Assembly (NCBI GenBank): GCA_019187495.1
Contig: JABAQN010000029.1
Location: 1 to 64,000 of the forward strand
Direction: 5' to 3'
From: Steroidobacteraceae bacterium
GTDB taxonomy: Bacteria; Pseudomonadota; Gammaproteobacteria; Steroidobacterales; Steroidobacteraceae
DNA length: 64,000 bases
The notes under the pieces are model-generated. The model searched no databases. It was given only the letters and a program-made list of their open reading frames with translations, and was not told the DNA's origin. How positions within the stretch are numbered: position 1 is the first letter of the stretch; every line of letters begins with the position of its first letter. Shown here in pieces: positions 38,520 to 47,073 of this stretch. The translations under genes were made by a program, and so were the position numbers.

Positions 38520-39632
38520 TCAGGAAGCGGAATGGGAAATCCGGTAGATGGCGCCGGCCTTGTCGTCCGAGACCAGGAGCGAACCATCCGGCAATTCGAG
38601 CAGATCGACCGGCCGGCCGGTGACACTGCCGTCCGGCCGTAGCCAGCCCGAAACGAACGGCGTGTAGCTCACCGCGCGATTGCCGTCGAGCCTGACCAGC
38701 GTGATGCGATAGCCGATGCGCTGCGAACGGTTCCACGAGCCGTGCTCGGCGATGAAGACCTGGTTGCGGTATCCGGCCGGGAATTGCGTGCCCGTATAGA
38801 AATGCACGCCGAGCGGCGCGACGTGCGGACCGAGCGCCTGCACCGGCGGCGTCGCCTCGGCGCAGCGGCCGGCATAGCCGAACTGCGGATCGACGATCCT
38901 GCCCGCATGGCAGAACGGAAAGCCGAAGTTCTCGCCGACACGACTCACGCGATTCAGCTCGCAGGGTGGCACGTCGTCGCCCAGGAGATCGCGGCCGTTG
39001 TCGGTGAACCAGAGCTCGTGCGTGACGGGGTGCCAGGTGAAGCCGACGCTGTTGCGCACCCCGCGCGCGACAACCTCGCGACCGCTGCCGTCGGGGTTCA
39101 TGCGCACGATGGTCGCGAACCCTTCCTTGCCGCGGTCGCAGACATTGCACGGGGCGCCGATCGAGACATAGAGCTTGCCGTCGGGGCCGAACGCGATGTA
39201 GCGCCAGCCGTGATGGCGCTCGGACGGCAGTTCGGCGACCAGCACCGGCTTCGGCGGCGCATCGAGGCGGGACTCGATGTCGTCGTAGCGCCAGATCTTC
39301 GCCATTTCGGCGACATAGAGCGCGCCGTGATGGACGGCGACGCCGTTCGGCATGTCGAGCCCGCGCGCGATGGTCAGGACCTCGCGGGCGCCGTCCGCGT
39401 TCGCGCGCACGGCGTAGACGACACCACCCTTCGATGTCCCGACGAAAACCGTTCCGCCGTCCGCCCTCGCCATGGAGCGCGCATTCGGGATCTCCGCGAC
39501 CCAGGGGGCAATGTGGAACCCGGGCGGCAGTGTCAGGCCGTCGACCGCCGGTGCGGCGCGGGCGGTGCCAAAAGAGAGGCCGGCAGCGATGGCAAAGGTG
39601 CTGACAACGCCGGGCGCAGAGAGGGGGCGCAT
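38520..39632 (-). CDS. PQQ-dependent sugar dehydrogenase, sorbosone dehydrogenase-like
   Basis: A 370-residue periplasmic beta-propeller. The signal ends in SFGTARA. Motifs of soluble PQQ glucose/sorbosone dehydrogenases are visible: LPPGFHIAPWVAEIPNARSMA, MPNGVAVHHGALYVAEM, HHGWRYIAFGPDGKLYVSIG, RGVRNSVGFTWHP and FIAEHGSWNRS. Several Cys (CNVC, FPFC, RC) are present. The substrate is not known. A TAGAAT ends six bases upstream of the ATG, so the transcript is probably leaderless; sppA follows. Confidence 0.92.
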   Translation of the reverse strand: MRPLSAPGVVSTFAIAAGLSFGTARAAPAVDGLTLPPGFHIAPWVAEIPNARSMARADGGTVFVGTSKGGVVYAVRANADGAREVLTIARGLDMPNGVAVHHGALYVAEMAKIWRYDDIESRLDAPPKPVLVAELPSERHHGWRYIAFGPDGKLYVSIGAPCNVCDRGKEGFATIVRMNPDGSGREVVARGVRNSVGFTWHPVTHELWFTDNGRDLLGDDVPPCELNRVSRVGENFGFPFCHAGRIVDPQFGYAGRCAEATPPVQALGPHVAPLGVHFYTGTQFPAGYRNQVFIAEHGSWNRSQRIGYRITLVRLDGNRAVSYTPFVSGWLRPDGSVTGRPVDLLELPDGSLLVSDDKAGAIYRISHSAS

Positions 39633-39638
39633 GCGAGA

Positions 39639-39647
39639 ATTCTAGCA
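39639..39647 (-). promoter_or_regulatory. Extended -10 of the sorbosone dehydrogenase-like gene (leaderless type)
   Basis: On the minus strand TGC precedes TAGAAT (39639-39644), which ends six bases before the ATG at 39632. Confidence 0.55.
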
Positions 39648-39691
39648 GCAAACCCCACGTGTCCTTCGGCCCGCGGACAGGAGAAATCAGC

Positions 39692-39983
39692 ATGCCGGCG
39701 AACACGCTTCGATTGCACCGGGTACTGCCGGCGGCACCGGATCGCGTCTACCGCGCCTTCCTCGATCCCGACGCCATGGTGAAATGGCTACCGCCGCATG
39801 GTTTCACCGGCAAGGTCCACCACATGGATGCCCGGGTGGGCGGTGAGCACCGGATGGCGTTCACCAATTTCTCGACCGGGACATCGCACTCGTTCGGCGG
39901 CCGGTACCTCGAGCTCACGCAAGAAGGCATCCCTGGCGCTGCTCGCGCAACTCGTCGAGGCGGACATCCCCGACGGCGGATGA
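39692..39983 (+). pseudogene. SRPBCC/AHSA1-type protein with internal deletion and frameshift
   Basis: The first 74 codons read as a normal AHSA1-like SRPBCC protein: RVLPAAPDRVYRAFLDPDAMVKWLPPHGFTGKV, then GGEHRMAFTNFSTGTSHSF. After GRYLELT the frame changes: the family's C-terminal helix, SLALLAQLVEADIPDGG, continues in another frame and stops at 39983. The central part of about 45-50 residues that should lie between is missing. The break is at about 39918-39935. The shifted original frame would run on to 40042 inside rplS antisense. A lost gene is the best reading; an assembly error is possible. Confidence 0.8.
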
Positions 39984-39990
39984 CGCCCGC

Positions 39991-40335
39991 TCAGATCTTC
40001 TCTTCGATCCTCGCAGCCTTCCCCGACAGCTCGCGCAGGTAGTAGAGCTTTGCGCGCCGGACATTGCCGCGCCGCTTCACCTGGATGTCGCTGATCGCCG
40101 GGCTGTGCGTCTGGAACACGCGTTCGACGCCCTCGCCGTGGCTCACCTTGCGCACCGTGAACGAGGAGTTGAAGCCACGGTTGCTCTTGGCGATGACGAT
40201 GCCCTCGTAGGCCTGCACGCGCTCGCGGTCGCCTTCGACCACCTTCACCTGGACGACGACCGTGTCACCGGGGCGAAACGCCGGGACCTTGCGCGTCATG
40301 CGGCTCTGTTCGATCTGCTGAATGATGTTGGCCAT
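39991..40335 (-). CDS. rplS: 50S ribosomal protein L19
   Basis: A 114-residue ribosomal protein at the 30S-50S interface. Motifs include [44 protein letters not shown] and [21 protein letters not shown]. The ATG at 40335 gives the standard N-terminus but lies inside the trmD reading frame, so the two genes overlap by 71 bases. It is last in rpsP-rimM-trmD-rplS. Confidence 0.98.
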   Translation of the reverse strand: MANIIQQIEQSRMTRKVPAFRPGDTVVVQVKVVEGDRERVQAYEGIVIAKSNRGFNSSFTVRKVSHGEGVERVFQTHSPAISDIQVKRRGNVRRAKLYYLRELSGKAARIEEKI

Positions 40336-41071
40336 GTCTTTCTTCCTCGAGAAACTCATTGAGAAGCGCGCTCGCCTCGCGGCTGAGCCCGCCTCCCGCT
40401 ATCAAATCCGGCCTGCGCCGCCAGGTGCGCGCCACCGCCTGCTTCAGCCGCCAGCGCCGGATGTCGGCGTGATGACCCTGCTGCAGCACCTCGGGCACCA
40501 CCTGCCCTTCGAACACCACCGGCCGCGTGTAGTGCGGCCAGTCGAGGAGCCCGTCCGAAAACGAGTCCTCGACGCTCGAGCGCTCGTCGCCGAGCACGCC
40601 CGGCAAGAGCCGCGCGACGGCATCGATCAGCGCGAGCGCCGGCACTTCCCCGCCCGACAGCACGAAGTCGCCGAGCGACACTTCGCGGTCGATGCGCGAG
40701 GCGATCACGCGCTCGTCCAGTCCTTCATAGCGACCCGCCACGAGCACGAGCCCGTCGCAGGCCGCGAATTCCGCGACGAGCGACTGCCCGAGCCGCTCGC
40801 CCTGCGCCGAAAGGTACACCCTCGGCGCGCCGCGCGGCGCACGTGCCGCCGCGGCATCGATCGCCGCCGCCATCGGCTCCGGCTTCAGCACCATGCCGGG
40901 CCCGCCGCCGTACGGCCGGTCATCGACCGTCCGGTGCGCGTCGCGCGTATGCGCCCGCGGGTCCTCGGTACCCACGCGCACGAGGCCCCGCTCGATCGCG
41001 CGCCCCAGCACGCCGAAGCCGAGCGCCTGCCGGATCATGTCCGGAAACAGCGTGACGACCTCTATCCGCAC
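40265..41071 (-). CDS. trmD: tRNA (guanine-N1)-methyltransferase
   Basis: Methylates G37 of tRNAs reading CUN, CCN and CGG codons. The 268-residue SPOUT enzyme has [21 protein letters not shown], the knot [25 protein letters not shown], and the flexible loop to [16 protein letters not shown]. The start is GTG at 41071. The C-terminal tail after EFLEEERHG is unlike E. coli TrmD and overlaps the first 23 codons of rplS in another frame. Confidence 0.97.
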   Translation of the reverse strand: MRIEVVTLFPDMIRQALGFGVLGRAIERGLVRVGTEDPRAHTRDAHRTVDDRPYGGGPGMVLKPEPMAAAIDAAAARAPRGAPRVYLSAQGERLGQSLVAEFAACDGLVLVAGRYEGLDERVIASRIDREVSLGDFVLSGGEVPALALIDAVARLLPGVLGDERSSVEDSFSDGLLDWPHYTRPVVFEGQVVPEVLQQGHHADIRRWRLKQAVARTWRRRPDLIAGGGLSREASALLNEFLEEERHGQHHSADRTEPHDAQGPGVSPR

Positions 41072-41086
41072 GGCCTCATCCGTCGA

Positions 41087-41596
41087 TCAGAAATCCGCCG
41101 GCCAGTCGACCACGATCGTGCCCGCGTCGCGATCGACTTTCACGAGATGCTGCCGGGTCATCGGCACCCAGTGTTCGCGCTCGCCGACCACGACCATCAC
41201 CGCATTCGCGGGCGCCTCGATGAAATGATCGACACGCCCGAGACCGATACCCTCGACATTGCGCACCGCGAGACCGACGAGGTCGGTCCAGTAGTACTGC
41301 CGCTCGCCGGGATCGGGCAACGCTTCGCGCGCCACCTCGATCACCGCGCCCGTCCAGCGCGCCGCGCCGTCGCGCGTCTCGATGCCGGCGAGTCGCGCGA
41401 CGAACCGCGCGCCCTGCGACCGGAACTCCGCGACTTCCTGCGCGCTGCGCGCGCCTTGCGCGGATTTCAGCTGCCACACCCGGAACTCGCCGAGCGACCC
41501 GGGCGGGTCCATGAACGAGTCGACGTGGCAGAACCCGCGCACGCCCCAGGGCGCGCCGATACGGCCGATCTCGACCCAGCGCGTGGTGTCCGTCAG
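41087..41596 (-). CDS. rimM: 16S rRNA processing protein RimM
   Basis: A 30S maturation factor, 169 residues, with the N-terminal barrel ([17 protein letters not shown]) and a PRC-barrel domain ([16 protein letters not shown]...REHWVPM). The frame has no ATG, GTG or TTG before the conserved motif. The best start is CTG at 41596, which overlaps the rpsP stop (CTGA), in the same way that ATGA overlaps are used elsewhere in the window, and gives the expected length. The next usable codon, a GTG within GVRG, would cut into the conserved motif. Confidence 0.9.
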   Translation of the reverse strand: MTDTTRWVEIGRIGAPWGVRGFCHVDSFMDPPGSLGEFRVWQLKSAQGARSAQEVAEFRSQGARFVARLAGIETRDGAARWTGAVIEVAREALPDPGERQYYWTDLVGLAVRNVEGIGLGRVDHFIEAPANAVMVVVGEREHWVPMTRQHLVKVDRDAGTIVVDWPADF

Positions 41597-41847
41597 GCCG
41601 CCGCTTGTTTGCGGAAATCCGCAACCAGCGTCGCGACGCGCACCGAAGGCTTCGCGCCCTTGCCGACCCAGTGATCGATGCGGGGCAGATCGAGCTTCAG
41701 CTTCGCATCGCCCTTGCGCGCGACCGGATTGAAAAACCCGACCTGCTCGAGGCCCTTGCCACCCTGCCGCTTGCGGCTGTCGGTGACGACCACATGATAA
41801 AAAGGCGAATTCTTCGCGCCGCGCCGAGTGAGACGAATCGTGACCAT
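41593..41847 (-). CDS. rpsP: 30S ribosomal protein S16
   Basis: An 84-residue primary-binding 30S protein. It starts [30 protein letters not shown] and contains GFFNPVAR. First gene of rpsP-rimM-trmD-rplS. A TAGAAT lies at 41895-41900 on the minus strand, and the 5' leader contains a GC-rich hairpin (GCCGCCCC/GGGGCGGC) next to an A/T run. Confidence 0.98.
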   Translation of the reverse strand: MVTIRLTRRGAKNSPFYHVVVTDSRKRQGGKGLEQVGFFNPVARKGDAKLKLDLPRIDHWVGKGAKPSVRVATLVADFRKQAAA

Positions 41848-41914
41848 GGTTTCCGTTTGCCCGCCGCCCCCGGGGCGGCCAAAAAAGAGCGCGGATTCTA
41901 CGCAAATCAGCGGT

Positions 41915-43267
41915 TTATAGGAAGCCCGGCGGGCGGCCGCCCTTCAGACTCCCGAGCATGCGTTTCAGGCGCCCGCCCTTCATGCTTTTCATCATGCGCT
42001 GCATGTCCTGGAACTGCTTCAGGAGACGATTGACATCCTGCACCTGCACCCCGGCCCCGCGCGCGATCCGGCGCCGGCGCGAGCCGTCGATCACGCCGGG
42101 CTGGCGGCGTTCGCGGCGGGTCATCGAATTGATGATCGCGATCTGGCGGCGTACGTCCTTGTCGCCCGGCACTTGCGCCGCGGCGCCGCGGGTCAGGTGC
42201 TGCGGGAGCTTGTCCATCAGGGAGGCCAACCCGCCCATCTTGAGGAGCTGTTCCAATTGACTACGTAAATCATTGAAATCGAAACCTTTGCCTTGGGCCA
42301 CCTTCCGGGCAAGCCGCTGCGCCTCGTCGACGTCGGCCTCGCGCTGGACCTGCTCGACGAGCGCGACGACATCGCCCATCCCGAGGATGCGGTTCGCCAT
42401 GCGCTCGGGATCGAACGGCTCGAGCGCATCGGCCTTCTCGCCGGTGCCGACGAACACGATCGGCTTGCCGGTGATCTCCCGCACCGAGAGCGCAACACCG
42501 CCGCGCGCATCGCCATCCGCCTTGGTCAGGATCACGCCGGTGAGATCGAGCGCAGCACCGAAGGCCTTCGCGGCATTCACGGCGTCCTGGCCCGCCATGG
42601 CATCGACCACGAACAGGCGCTCGTGGGAACCCGCCACGCGGTCGATGTCGCGCGCCTCGTCCATCAGCGCCGCATCGACGTGCAGGCGCCCGGCCGTGTC
42701 GACGATCAGCACATCGAAAAGACCGCGCTTCGCCTGCTCGAGCGCCGCCGCCGCGATCTGCGCGGGCGGCATGCCGGGATCGGCCTTGTGGAAACCCGCG
42801 CCCACCTGCGATGCGAGCCGCTCGAGCTGCAGGATCGCGGCCGGACGGCGCACGTCGGTCGACACCAGCAGCACCCGCTTCTTCTGCGATTCGATCAGCC
42901 AGCGCGCCAGCTTCGCCGCCGTCGTGGTCTTGCCCGCGCCCTGCAGGCCTGCGAGCAGCACCACGAAGGGCGGCTGCGCGCGCAGGCTGAAGCCCGCGGC
43001 CGCGCCACCCATCAGCGTGACGAGTTCGCGGTGCAGGAGACCCACGAATACCTGCCCCGGCGTGAGGCTCTGCTGCACCTCACTGCCGAGCGCCCTGGCG
43101 CGCACGCCCTCGATGAAACGCTTGACGACGGGCAGCGCGACATCGGCCTCGAGCAGCGCCATGCGCACTTCGCGCAGCGTCTCGGCCACGTTGTCGTCGG
43201 AAATGCGGCCGCGCCCGCGCAGCGAATCCACCGTGCGGGACAGGCGGGCGGTCAGATTGTCGAACAT
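41915..43267 (-). CDS. ffh: Signal recognition particle protein Ffh
   Basis: The GTPase of the SRP, which binds 4.5S RNA and signal sequences to target membrane proteins. The 450-residue protein has the N domain ([12 protein letters not shown]), G motifs [32 protein letters not shown], and the M domain with the RNA-binding [11 protein letters not shown] and a Met-rich tail ([20 protein letters not shown]). I prefer ATG 43267 over ATG 43276, since the latter would fall inside the -10 TAACAT. It is divergent from corB. Confidence 0.97.
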   Translation of the reverse strand: MFDNLTARLSRTVDSLRGRGRISDDNVAETLREVRMALLEADVALPVVKRFIEGVRARALGSEVQQSLTPGQVFVGLLHRELVTLMGGAAAGFSLRAQPPFVVLLAGLQGAGKTTTAAKLARWLIESQKKRVLLVSTDVRRPAAILQLERLASQVGAGFHKADPGMPPAQIAAAALEQAKRGLFDVLIVDTAGRLHVDAALMDEARDIDRVAGSHERLFVVDAMAGQDAVNAAKAFGAALDLTGVILTKADGDARGGVALSVREITGKPIVFVGTGEKADALEPFDPERMANRILGMGDVVALVEQVQREADVDEAQRLARKVAQGKGFDFNDLRSQLEQLLKMGGLASLMDKLPQHLTRGAAAQVPGDKDVRRQIAIINSMTRRERRQPGVIDGSRRRRIARGAGVQVQDVNRLLKQFQDMQRMMKSMKGGRLKRMLGSLKGGRPPGFL

Positions 43268-43274
43268 GGCGCCC

Positions 43275-43298
43275 ATGTTACGCGACAGCCCGTATCCT
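43275..43298. promoter_or_regulatory. Divergent leaderless-type promoters of ffh and corB
   Basis: On the minus strand TAACAT (43275-43280) ends seven bases before the ffh ATG. On the plus strand TATCCT (43293-43298) ends seven bases before the corB ATG. The start codons are separated by only 38 bp and neither gene has room for a Shine-Dalgarno leader. Confidence 0.55.
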
Positions 43299-43305
43299 TG
43301 CCGGC

Positions 43306-44571
43306 ATGGACACCGCCCCCACGACCCTGCTGGTCGTCGCGCTCGTCGCGCTGCTCGTCGTCATCGCGTTTTCCTCGGGCACCGAGGTCGCGATGCTCTC
43401 GGTCAACCGCTATCGCATCAAGCATCGCGCCGGCGCGGGCCAGCGCACGGCGCGCGTCCTCGAGGCGCTGCTCGCCAAGCCCGACGACTGGCTCGGCGTC
43501 AACCTCGTGATTCTCGCGGCGGCGAGCGTGTTCGCCGCGCAGATCGCGACGATCCTCGCGCAGCGCTCCGGCTACGAGCTCGCGCTGCCGGTGGCCGGTG
43601 CGCTGCTGACGGTCGTGATGATCGTGTTCTGCGAACTCGCGCCGAAGATCTTCGCGGCGCTGCACGCCGAGCGCGTCGCGCTGTCGTCCACCTACATCTA
43701 TCGTGCGCTCGTCGCACTCGCGCGCCCGGCGCTGTGGCTCGCCAATCAGCTCGCTTACGGGTTGCTGCGCCTCTTCGGGGTCGCCCGCGGCGCCCGCGGC
43801 GGCCACTCCTTGTCCGCCGAGGAACTGCGCACCGTCGTGTCGGAAACCGGCACCGTGATCCCGCAGCGCCACCGGCAGATGCTGCTGTCGATCCTCGACC
43901 TCGAGCGCGTGACCGTCAACGACATCATGGTGCCGCGGCAGGACATCGCCGGCATCGACCTCGACGACGACTGGGACGACATCCTCGAGCAGATCCGGCA
44001 GACCCCGCACACGCGCCTGCCCGTCTATCGCGGCGAACTCGATGAACTCGTGGGCCTGCTGCACATGAAACGGGTGGCGCAGGAGCTCGCGCGCGGCACG
44101 CTGACGCGCGAACGGTTCGAGGATCTCGCCGAGGGCCGCGAGCCCTACTTCGTGCCGGAAGGCACGCCGCTCACGGTGCAGCTCGCGCAGTTCCAGCGCA
44201 CGCGGCGGCGCATCGGCTTCGTCGTCGACGAATACGGCGACATCGAAGGGCTGGTGACGCTCGAGGACATCCTCGAGGAAATCGTCGGCGAATTCACCAA
44301 CGACACCGCGACGGTCATGCACAAGGACGTGCACCTCGAATCCCCGGGTGTCTATATCGTGAACGCGGGCGCGACGATCCGCGCGCTGAACCGCGCGCTC
44401 GGCTGGCAATTGCCGACGGGCGGCCCGAAGACGCTCAACGGCCTGCTGCTCGAACGCCTCGAGACGATCCCCGACGCGGGCACGGCGCTCGCGCTCGACC
44501 GGTATCAGGTCGAAGTGCTGCAGATCCAGGACAATGCCATCAGGACCGTGCGCGTGAGGACGCGCGAGTAG
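43306..44571 (+). CDS. corB: CNNM/CorB-type transporter with CBS pair (HlyC/CorC family)
   Basis: A 421-residue inner-membrane protein. The N-terminal DUF21/CNNM domain has three to four helices (VVALVALLVVIAFSSGTEVAMLSVNRYR, VILAAASVFAAQIATIL). It is followed by ETGTVIPQRHRQMLLSILDLERVTVNDIMVPR, a CBS pair (about 200-325) with FVVDEYGDIEGLVTLEDILEEIVGE, and a CorC_HlyC C-terminal domain. CNNM proteins move Mg2+ or Co2+. The ffh neighbourhood is also where E. coli keeps yfjD (corB). Confidence 0.92.
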   Translation: MDTAPTTLLVVALVALLVVIAFSSGTEVAMLSVNRYRIKHRAGAGQRTARVLEALLAKPDDWLGVNLVILAAASVFAAQIATILAQRSGYELALPVAGALLTVVMIVFCELAPKIFAALHAERVALSSTYIYRALVALARPALWLANQLAYGLLRLFGVARGARGGHSLSAEELRTVVSETGTVIPQRHRQMLLSILDLERVTVNDIMVPRQDIAGIDLDDDWDDILEQIRQTPHTRLPVYRGELDELVGLLHMKRVAQELARGTLTRERFEDLAEGREPYFVPEGTPLTVQLAQFQRTRRRIGFVVDEYGDIEGLVTLEDILEEIVGEFTNDTATVMHKDVHLESPGVYIVNAGATIRALNRALGWQLPTGGPKTLNGLLLERLETIPDAGTALALDRYQVEVLQIQDNAIRTVRVRTRE

Positions 44572-44576
44572 CGCAG

Positions 44577-44594
44577 AGCGGGCGGCGGGCGGCC
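44577..44594 (+). repeat. Copy of the sdaA-type GC-rich repeat between corB and radA
   Basis: AGCGGGCGGCGGGCGGCC matches repeat unit 2 of sdaA at 17 of 18 positions. It is followed by a GCTGTCCGCC (reverse complement of GGCGGACAGC, also in the sdaA unit). The 52-bp gap between the convergent genes may fold into a hairpin and could act as a terminator. Confidence 0.55.
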
Positions 44595-44623
44595 TCTGGC
44601 TGCAAGCCCCCCGCTGTCCGCCT

Positions 44624-45982
44624 TCACACGCCGGCTTCTATCGCTTGCGCCACCCGTGTCACCCCCCGCACCTCGATTCCCGCGATCGGCTTCCTCGGCA
44701 CGTTTCCCTGCGGCACGACGGCGACCTTGAAGCCCTGTTTCGCCGCCTCGTGCAGCCGCTCCTCGCCGAACGCCACCGGCCGCACCTCGCCCGTCAGCCC
44801 GACTTCGCCGAATGCGACGAGTGACTGCGGCAGCGCGCGATCGCGCAGGCTCGAGGTGAGCGCGAGCAGCAGCGGCAGGTCGGTCGCGGTTTCGTCGAGC
44901 GTGAGACCGCCGACGACATTCGCGAACACGTCGTGCTCCTGCAGCGACACGCCGGCGTGGCGGCTCAGGATCGCGAGCAGCATCGCGAGGCGGTTCGCGT
45001 CGAGTCCCTGCGCGACCCGCCGCGGCGCACCGAAGCGCATGCGGTCGACGAGCGCCTGCAGTTCGATGAGCAGCGGGCGGCCGCTGTCGCGCGCGACCAT
45101 GACGATCGAACCGGGCGCGGGCTCGGCCGCGCGCGCGAGGAAAATCGCCGAGGGGTTGCGCACTTCCCGCAGTCCCTCCTCCGACATCACGAAGAATGCG
45201 AGCCCGTGGATCGCGCCGAACCGGTTCTTCACCGCGCGCACGATCCGGAAGCGGCTGCCCGCCTCGCTCTCGAAATAGAGCACCGCGTCGACCAGGTGCT
45301 CGAGCACGCGCGGCCCGGCGATGGCGCCCTCCTTCGTGACATGGCCGATGATCACGACGGCGATGCCGGTCGTCTTGGCGAACCGCACGAGCCGGGCCGT
45401 GCATTCCCGCAGCTGCGTCACCGCGCCTGCGCTTGCCGCGATTTCGCCATCCTGGATCGTCTGGATCGAGTCGACCACCAGGAGTCGCGCGCCGCCGGCG
45501 CGTGCGGCATCGAGAATGGTGCCGAGATCGGTCTCGGCCAGCACCGCGAGCCCCTCGCCCGCGATCCCGAGCCGCCGGGCGCGCAACGACACCTGCGCGA
45601 GCGACTCTTCGCCGCTGGCATAGAGGATCCGGTGACTGCCCGTGGCGCTCGCGGCCACCTGCAGCAGCAGCGTCGACTTGCCGATGCCCGGGTCGCCGCC
45701 GATCAGGCTGACCGAGCCCGGCACGAGCCCACCGCCGAAGACCCGGTCGAGTTCGGCGAGGCCCGTCGAGAAGCGCGCCGGGCCCGCATCGCCCGGGTCG
45801 AGACTCGCCGGCGCTGCCGCGGCGGCGCCCACCCGGCGCGCGGCGACCTTCGCCCCCGTCGCGCGGGGCGCCGTGCGCTCTTCGAGCGAATTCCACTCAC
45901 CACATTGGGGGCATTGTCCCTGCCATTTCGGGCTTTCGGCGGCACAGGCGTTGCAGACGTAGCGGATGGCGGGACGGGCCAT
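44624..45982 (-). CDS. radA: DNA repair protein RadA
   Basis: A RecA-like DnaB-type helicase that extends recombination intermediates. The 452-residue product has a zinc finger (CNACAAESPKWQGQCPQC), Walker A GGDPGIGKSTLL, the KNRFG motif (AVKNRFGAIHG) and a Lon-like C-terminal domain (VVGGLTLDETATDLPLLLAL, AFGEVGLTGEVRPV). A TACAGT with TGC extension ends six bases before the ATG. It converges on corB and is divergent from the PP2C gene. Confidence 0.97.
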   Translation of the reverse strand: MARPAIRYVCNACAAESPKWQGQCPQCGEWNSLEERTAPRATGAKVAARRVGAAAAAPASLDPGDAGPARFSTGLAELDRVFGGGLVPGSVSLIGGDPGIGKSTLLLQVAASATGSHRILYASGEESLAQVSLRARRLGIAGEGLAVLAETDLGTILDAARAGGARLLVVDSIQTIQDGEIAASAGAVTQLRECTARLVRFAKTTGIAVVIIGHVTKEGAIAGPRVLEHLVDAVLYFESEAGSRFRIVRAVKNRFGAIHGLAFFVMSEEGLREVRNPSAIFLARAAEPAPGSIVMVARDSGRPLLIELQALVDRMRFGAPRRVAQGLDANRLAMLLAILSRHAGVSLQEHDVFANVVGGLTLDETATDLPLLLALTSSLRDRALPQSLVAFGEVGLTGEVRPVAFGEERLHEAAKQGFKVAVVPQGNVPRKPIAGIEVRGVTRVAQAIEAGV

Positions 45983-45988
45983 CGATCG

Positions 45989-45997
45989 ACTGTAGCA
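45989..45997 (-). promoter_or_regulatory. Extended -10 of radA (leaderless type)
   Basis: On the minus strand TGC precedes TACAGT (45989-45994), which ends six bases before the radA ATG at 45982. No clear -35 is present. Confidence 0.5.
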
Positions 45998-46160
45998 TGC
46001 GACTTACCTTACGATCCGCACCACGGGAAGGGGCATGGCGCGGGGAAATGTGATCGGGCACTCGGACTTCACGCTCCCCGATGCTAGTGTTCACCATCGC
46101 GTCTCGTTGACGGACGACCGGGGGTTCGCGGGCCTTGACTCTGCAGGGTGAGATCGTGTC

Positions 46161-46176
46161 TGTGACGCGCGTCACG
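46161..46176. promoter_or_regulatory. CRP-like palindrome upstream of the PP2C gene
   Basis: TGTGA, six bases (CGCGCG), then TCACG: half-sites and spacing of the CRP/Vfr/Clp consensus with one mismatch at the last base. The inner GTGACGCGCGTCAC is a perfect 14-bp palindrome (46162-46175). It is centred about 44 bases before the phosphatase ATG in the 229-bp gap shared with radA. Confidence 0.55.
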
Positions 46177-46211
46177 GTGCTGCCCGTGCCCAGGGGGCCC
46201 GGGTAATCCGC

Positions 46212-47060
46212 ATGGCGCGCCGCTACGGCCCTCCTCCCAGCCTGCGCGGCAAGGTGCGCCTCGTGGGCCTTTCCGACACCGGCAAGGTGCGCGAGCACAA
46301 TGAGGACACGATCGCCGTCGATACCGACCTCGGTCTCCTCGTGCTGGCGGACGGCATGGGTGGTTACAACGCCGGCGAGGTCGCGAGCGGCATTGCGGTC
46401 AAGACGATCGTCAATCTGGTCAGGGAAGCGATGGAACGCGAAGACATGACTGTCGTCGATCCGGCCACCAAGCTAACGCGCCCGAGCATCATCCTGCGCG
46501 ATGCGATCACGCGCGCGAACAAGATCATCTACCAGACGGCGCGCTCGCAACCCCAGTGCGAAGGCATGGGCACGACGATCGTGAGCGCGCTGCTGTTCGA
46601 CAACATGATCTCGATCGCCCATGTGGGCGATTCACGCCTCTATCGCCTGCGCAGCAACAAGTTCGAGCAGGTCACGATGGACCACTCGCTGCTGCAGGAA
46701 CTCGTCGACCGGGGCTTCTACTCGCCCGAGGAGGCGCAGCGCGCGGCGAACAAGAACTACGTCACGCGCGCCCTCGGGGTCGAACCCAATGTCGAGGTCG
46801 AGCTGCAGGAAGTGCCTGTCCAGAAAGGCGATCATTACGTCCTTTGCTCCGACGGCCTGTCCGACATGGTGGAGGACAGCGATATCCACTTAACGGTCAA
46901 TACCTTTGGTGATAATCTGGATACGGTCGCTAAACATCTGATTCAGCTTGCGAACGACAACGGGGGTCGAGACAACGTCTCGGTCGTCATGGCCCAGATA
47001 CTCGATTCGTTTCCGGCGCGACGCGGGGTTTTCGATCGGGTGCTGGGTTGGTTCAGTTGA
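46212..47060 (+). CDS. PP2C-type Ser/Thr protein phosphatase (Stp1/PrpC-like)
   Basis: A 282-residue metal-dependent phosphatase. Motifs in order: VGLSDTGKVREHNEDT, VLADGMGGYNAGEVAS, GMGTTIVSALL, ISIAHVGDSRLYRLR, ALGVEPNVEVE, VLCSDGLSDMV and GGRDNVSVVMA, which include the Asp ligands of the dinuclear centre. No membrane helix is seen, so it is cytosolic. An FHA protein follows after 13 bases. The cognate kinase is not in the window. The upstream palindrome at 46161-46176 suggests CRP-family control. Confidence 0.94.
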   Translation: MARRYGPPPSLRGKVRLVGLSDTGKVREHNEDTIAVDTDLGLLVLADGMGGYNAGEVASGIAVKTIVNLVREAMEREDMTVVDPATKLTRPSIILRDAITRANKIIYQTARSQPQCEGMGTTIVSALLFDNMISIAHVGDSRLYRLRSNKFEQVTMDHSLLQELVDRGFYSPEEAQRAANKNYVTRALGVEPNVEVELQEVPVQKGDHYVLCSDGLSDMVEDSDIHLTVNTFGDNLDTVAKHLIQLANDNGGRDNVSVVMAQILDSFPARRGVFDRVLGWFS

Positions 47061-47073
47061 CTAAGGCGGACAC

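Noticed and set aside
41860-41886. GC-rich hairpin next to AAAAAA between ffh and rpsP as a terminator for ffh
   Set aside because: On the transcribed (minus) strand the T-run comes before the hairpin, not after it. On the plus strand no gene needs terminating there.
41597-41905. Longer rimM starting at 41905
   Set aside because: It would read through all of rpsP in another frame with Arg-rich translation and no homology; the conserved RimM start begins right after the rpsP stop.
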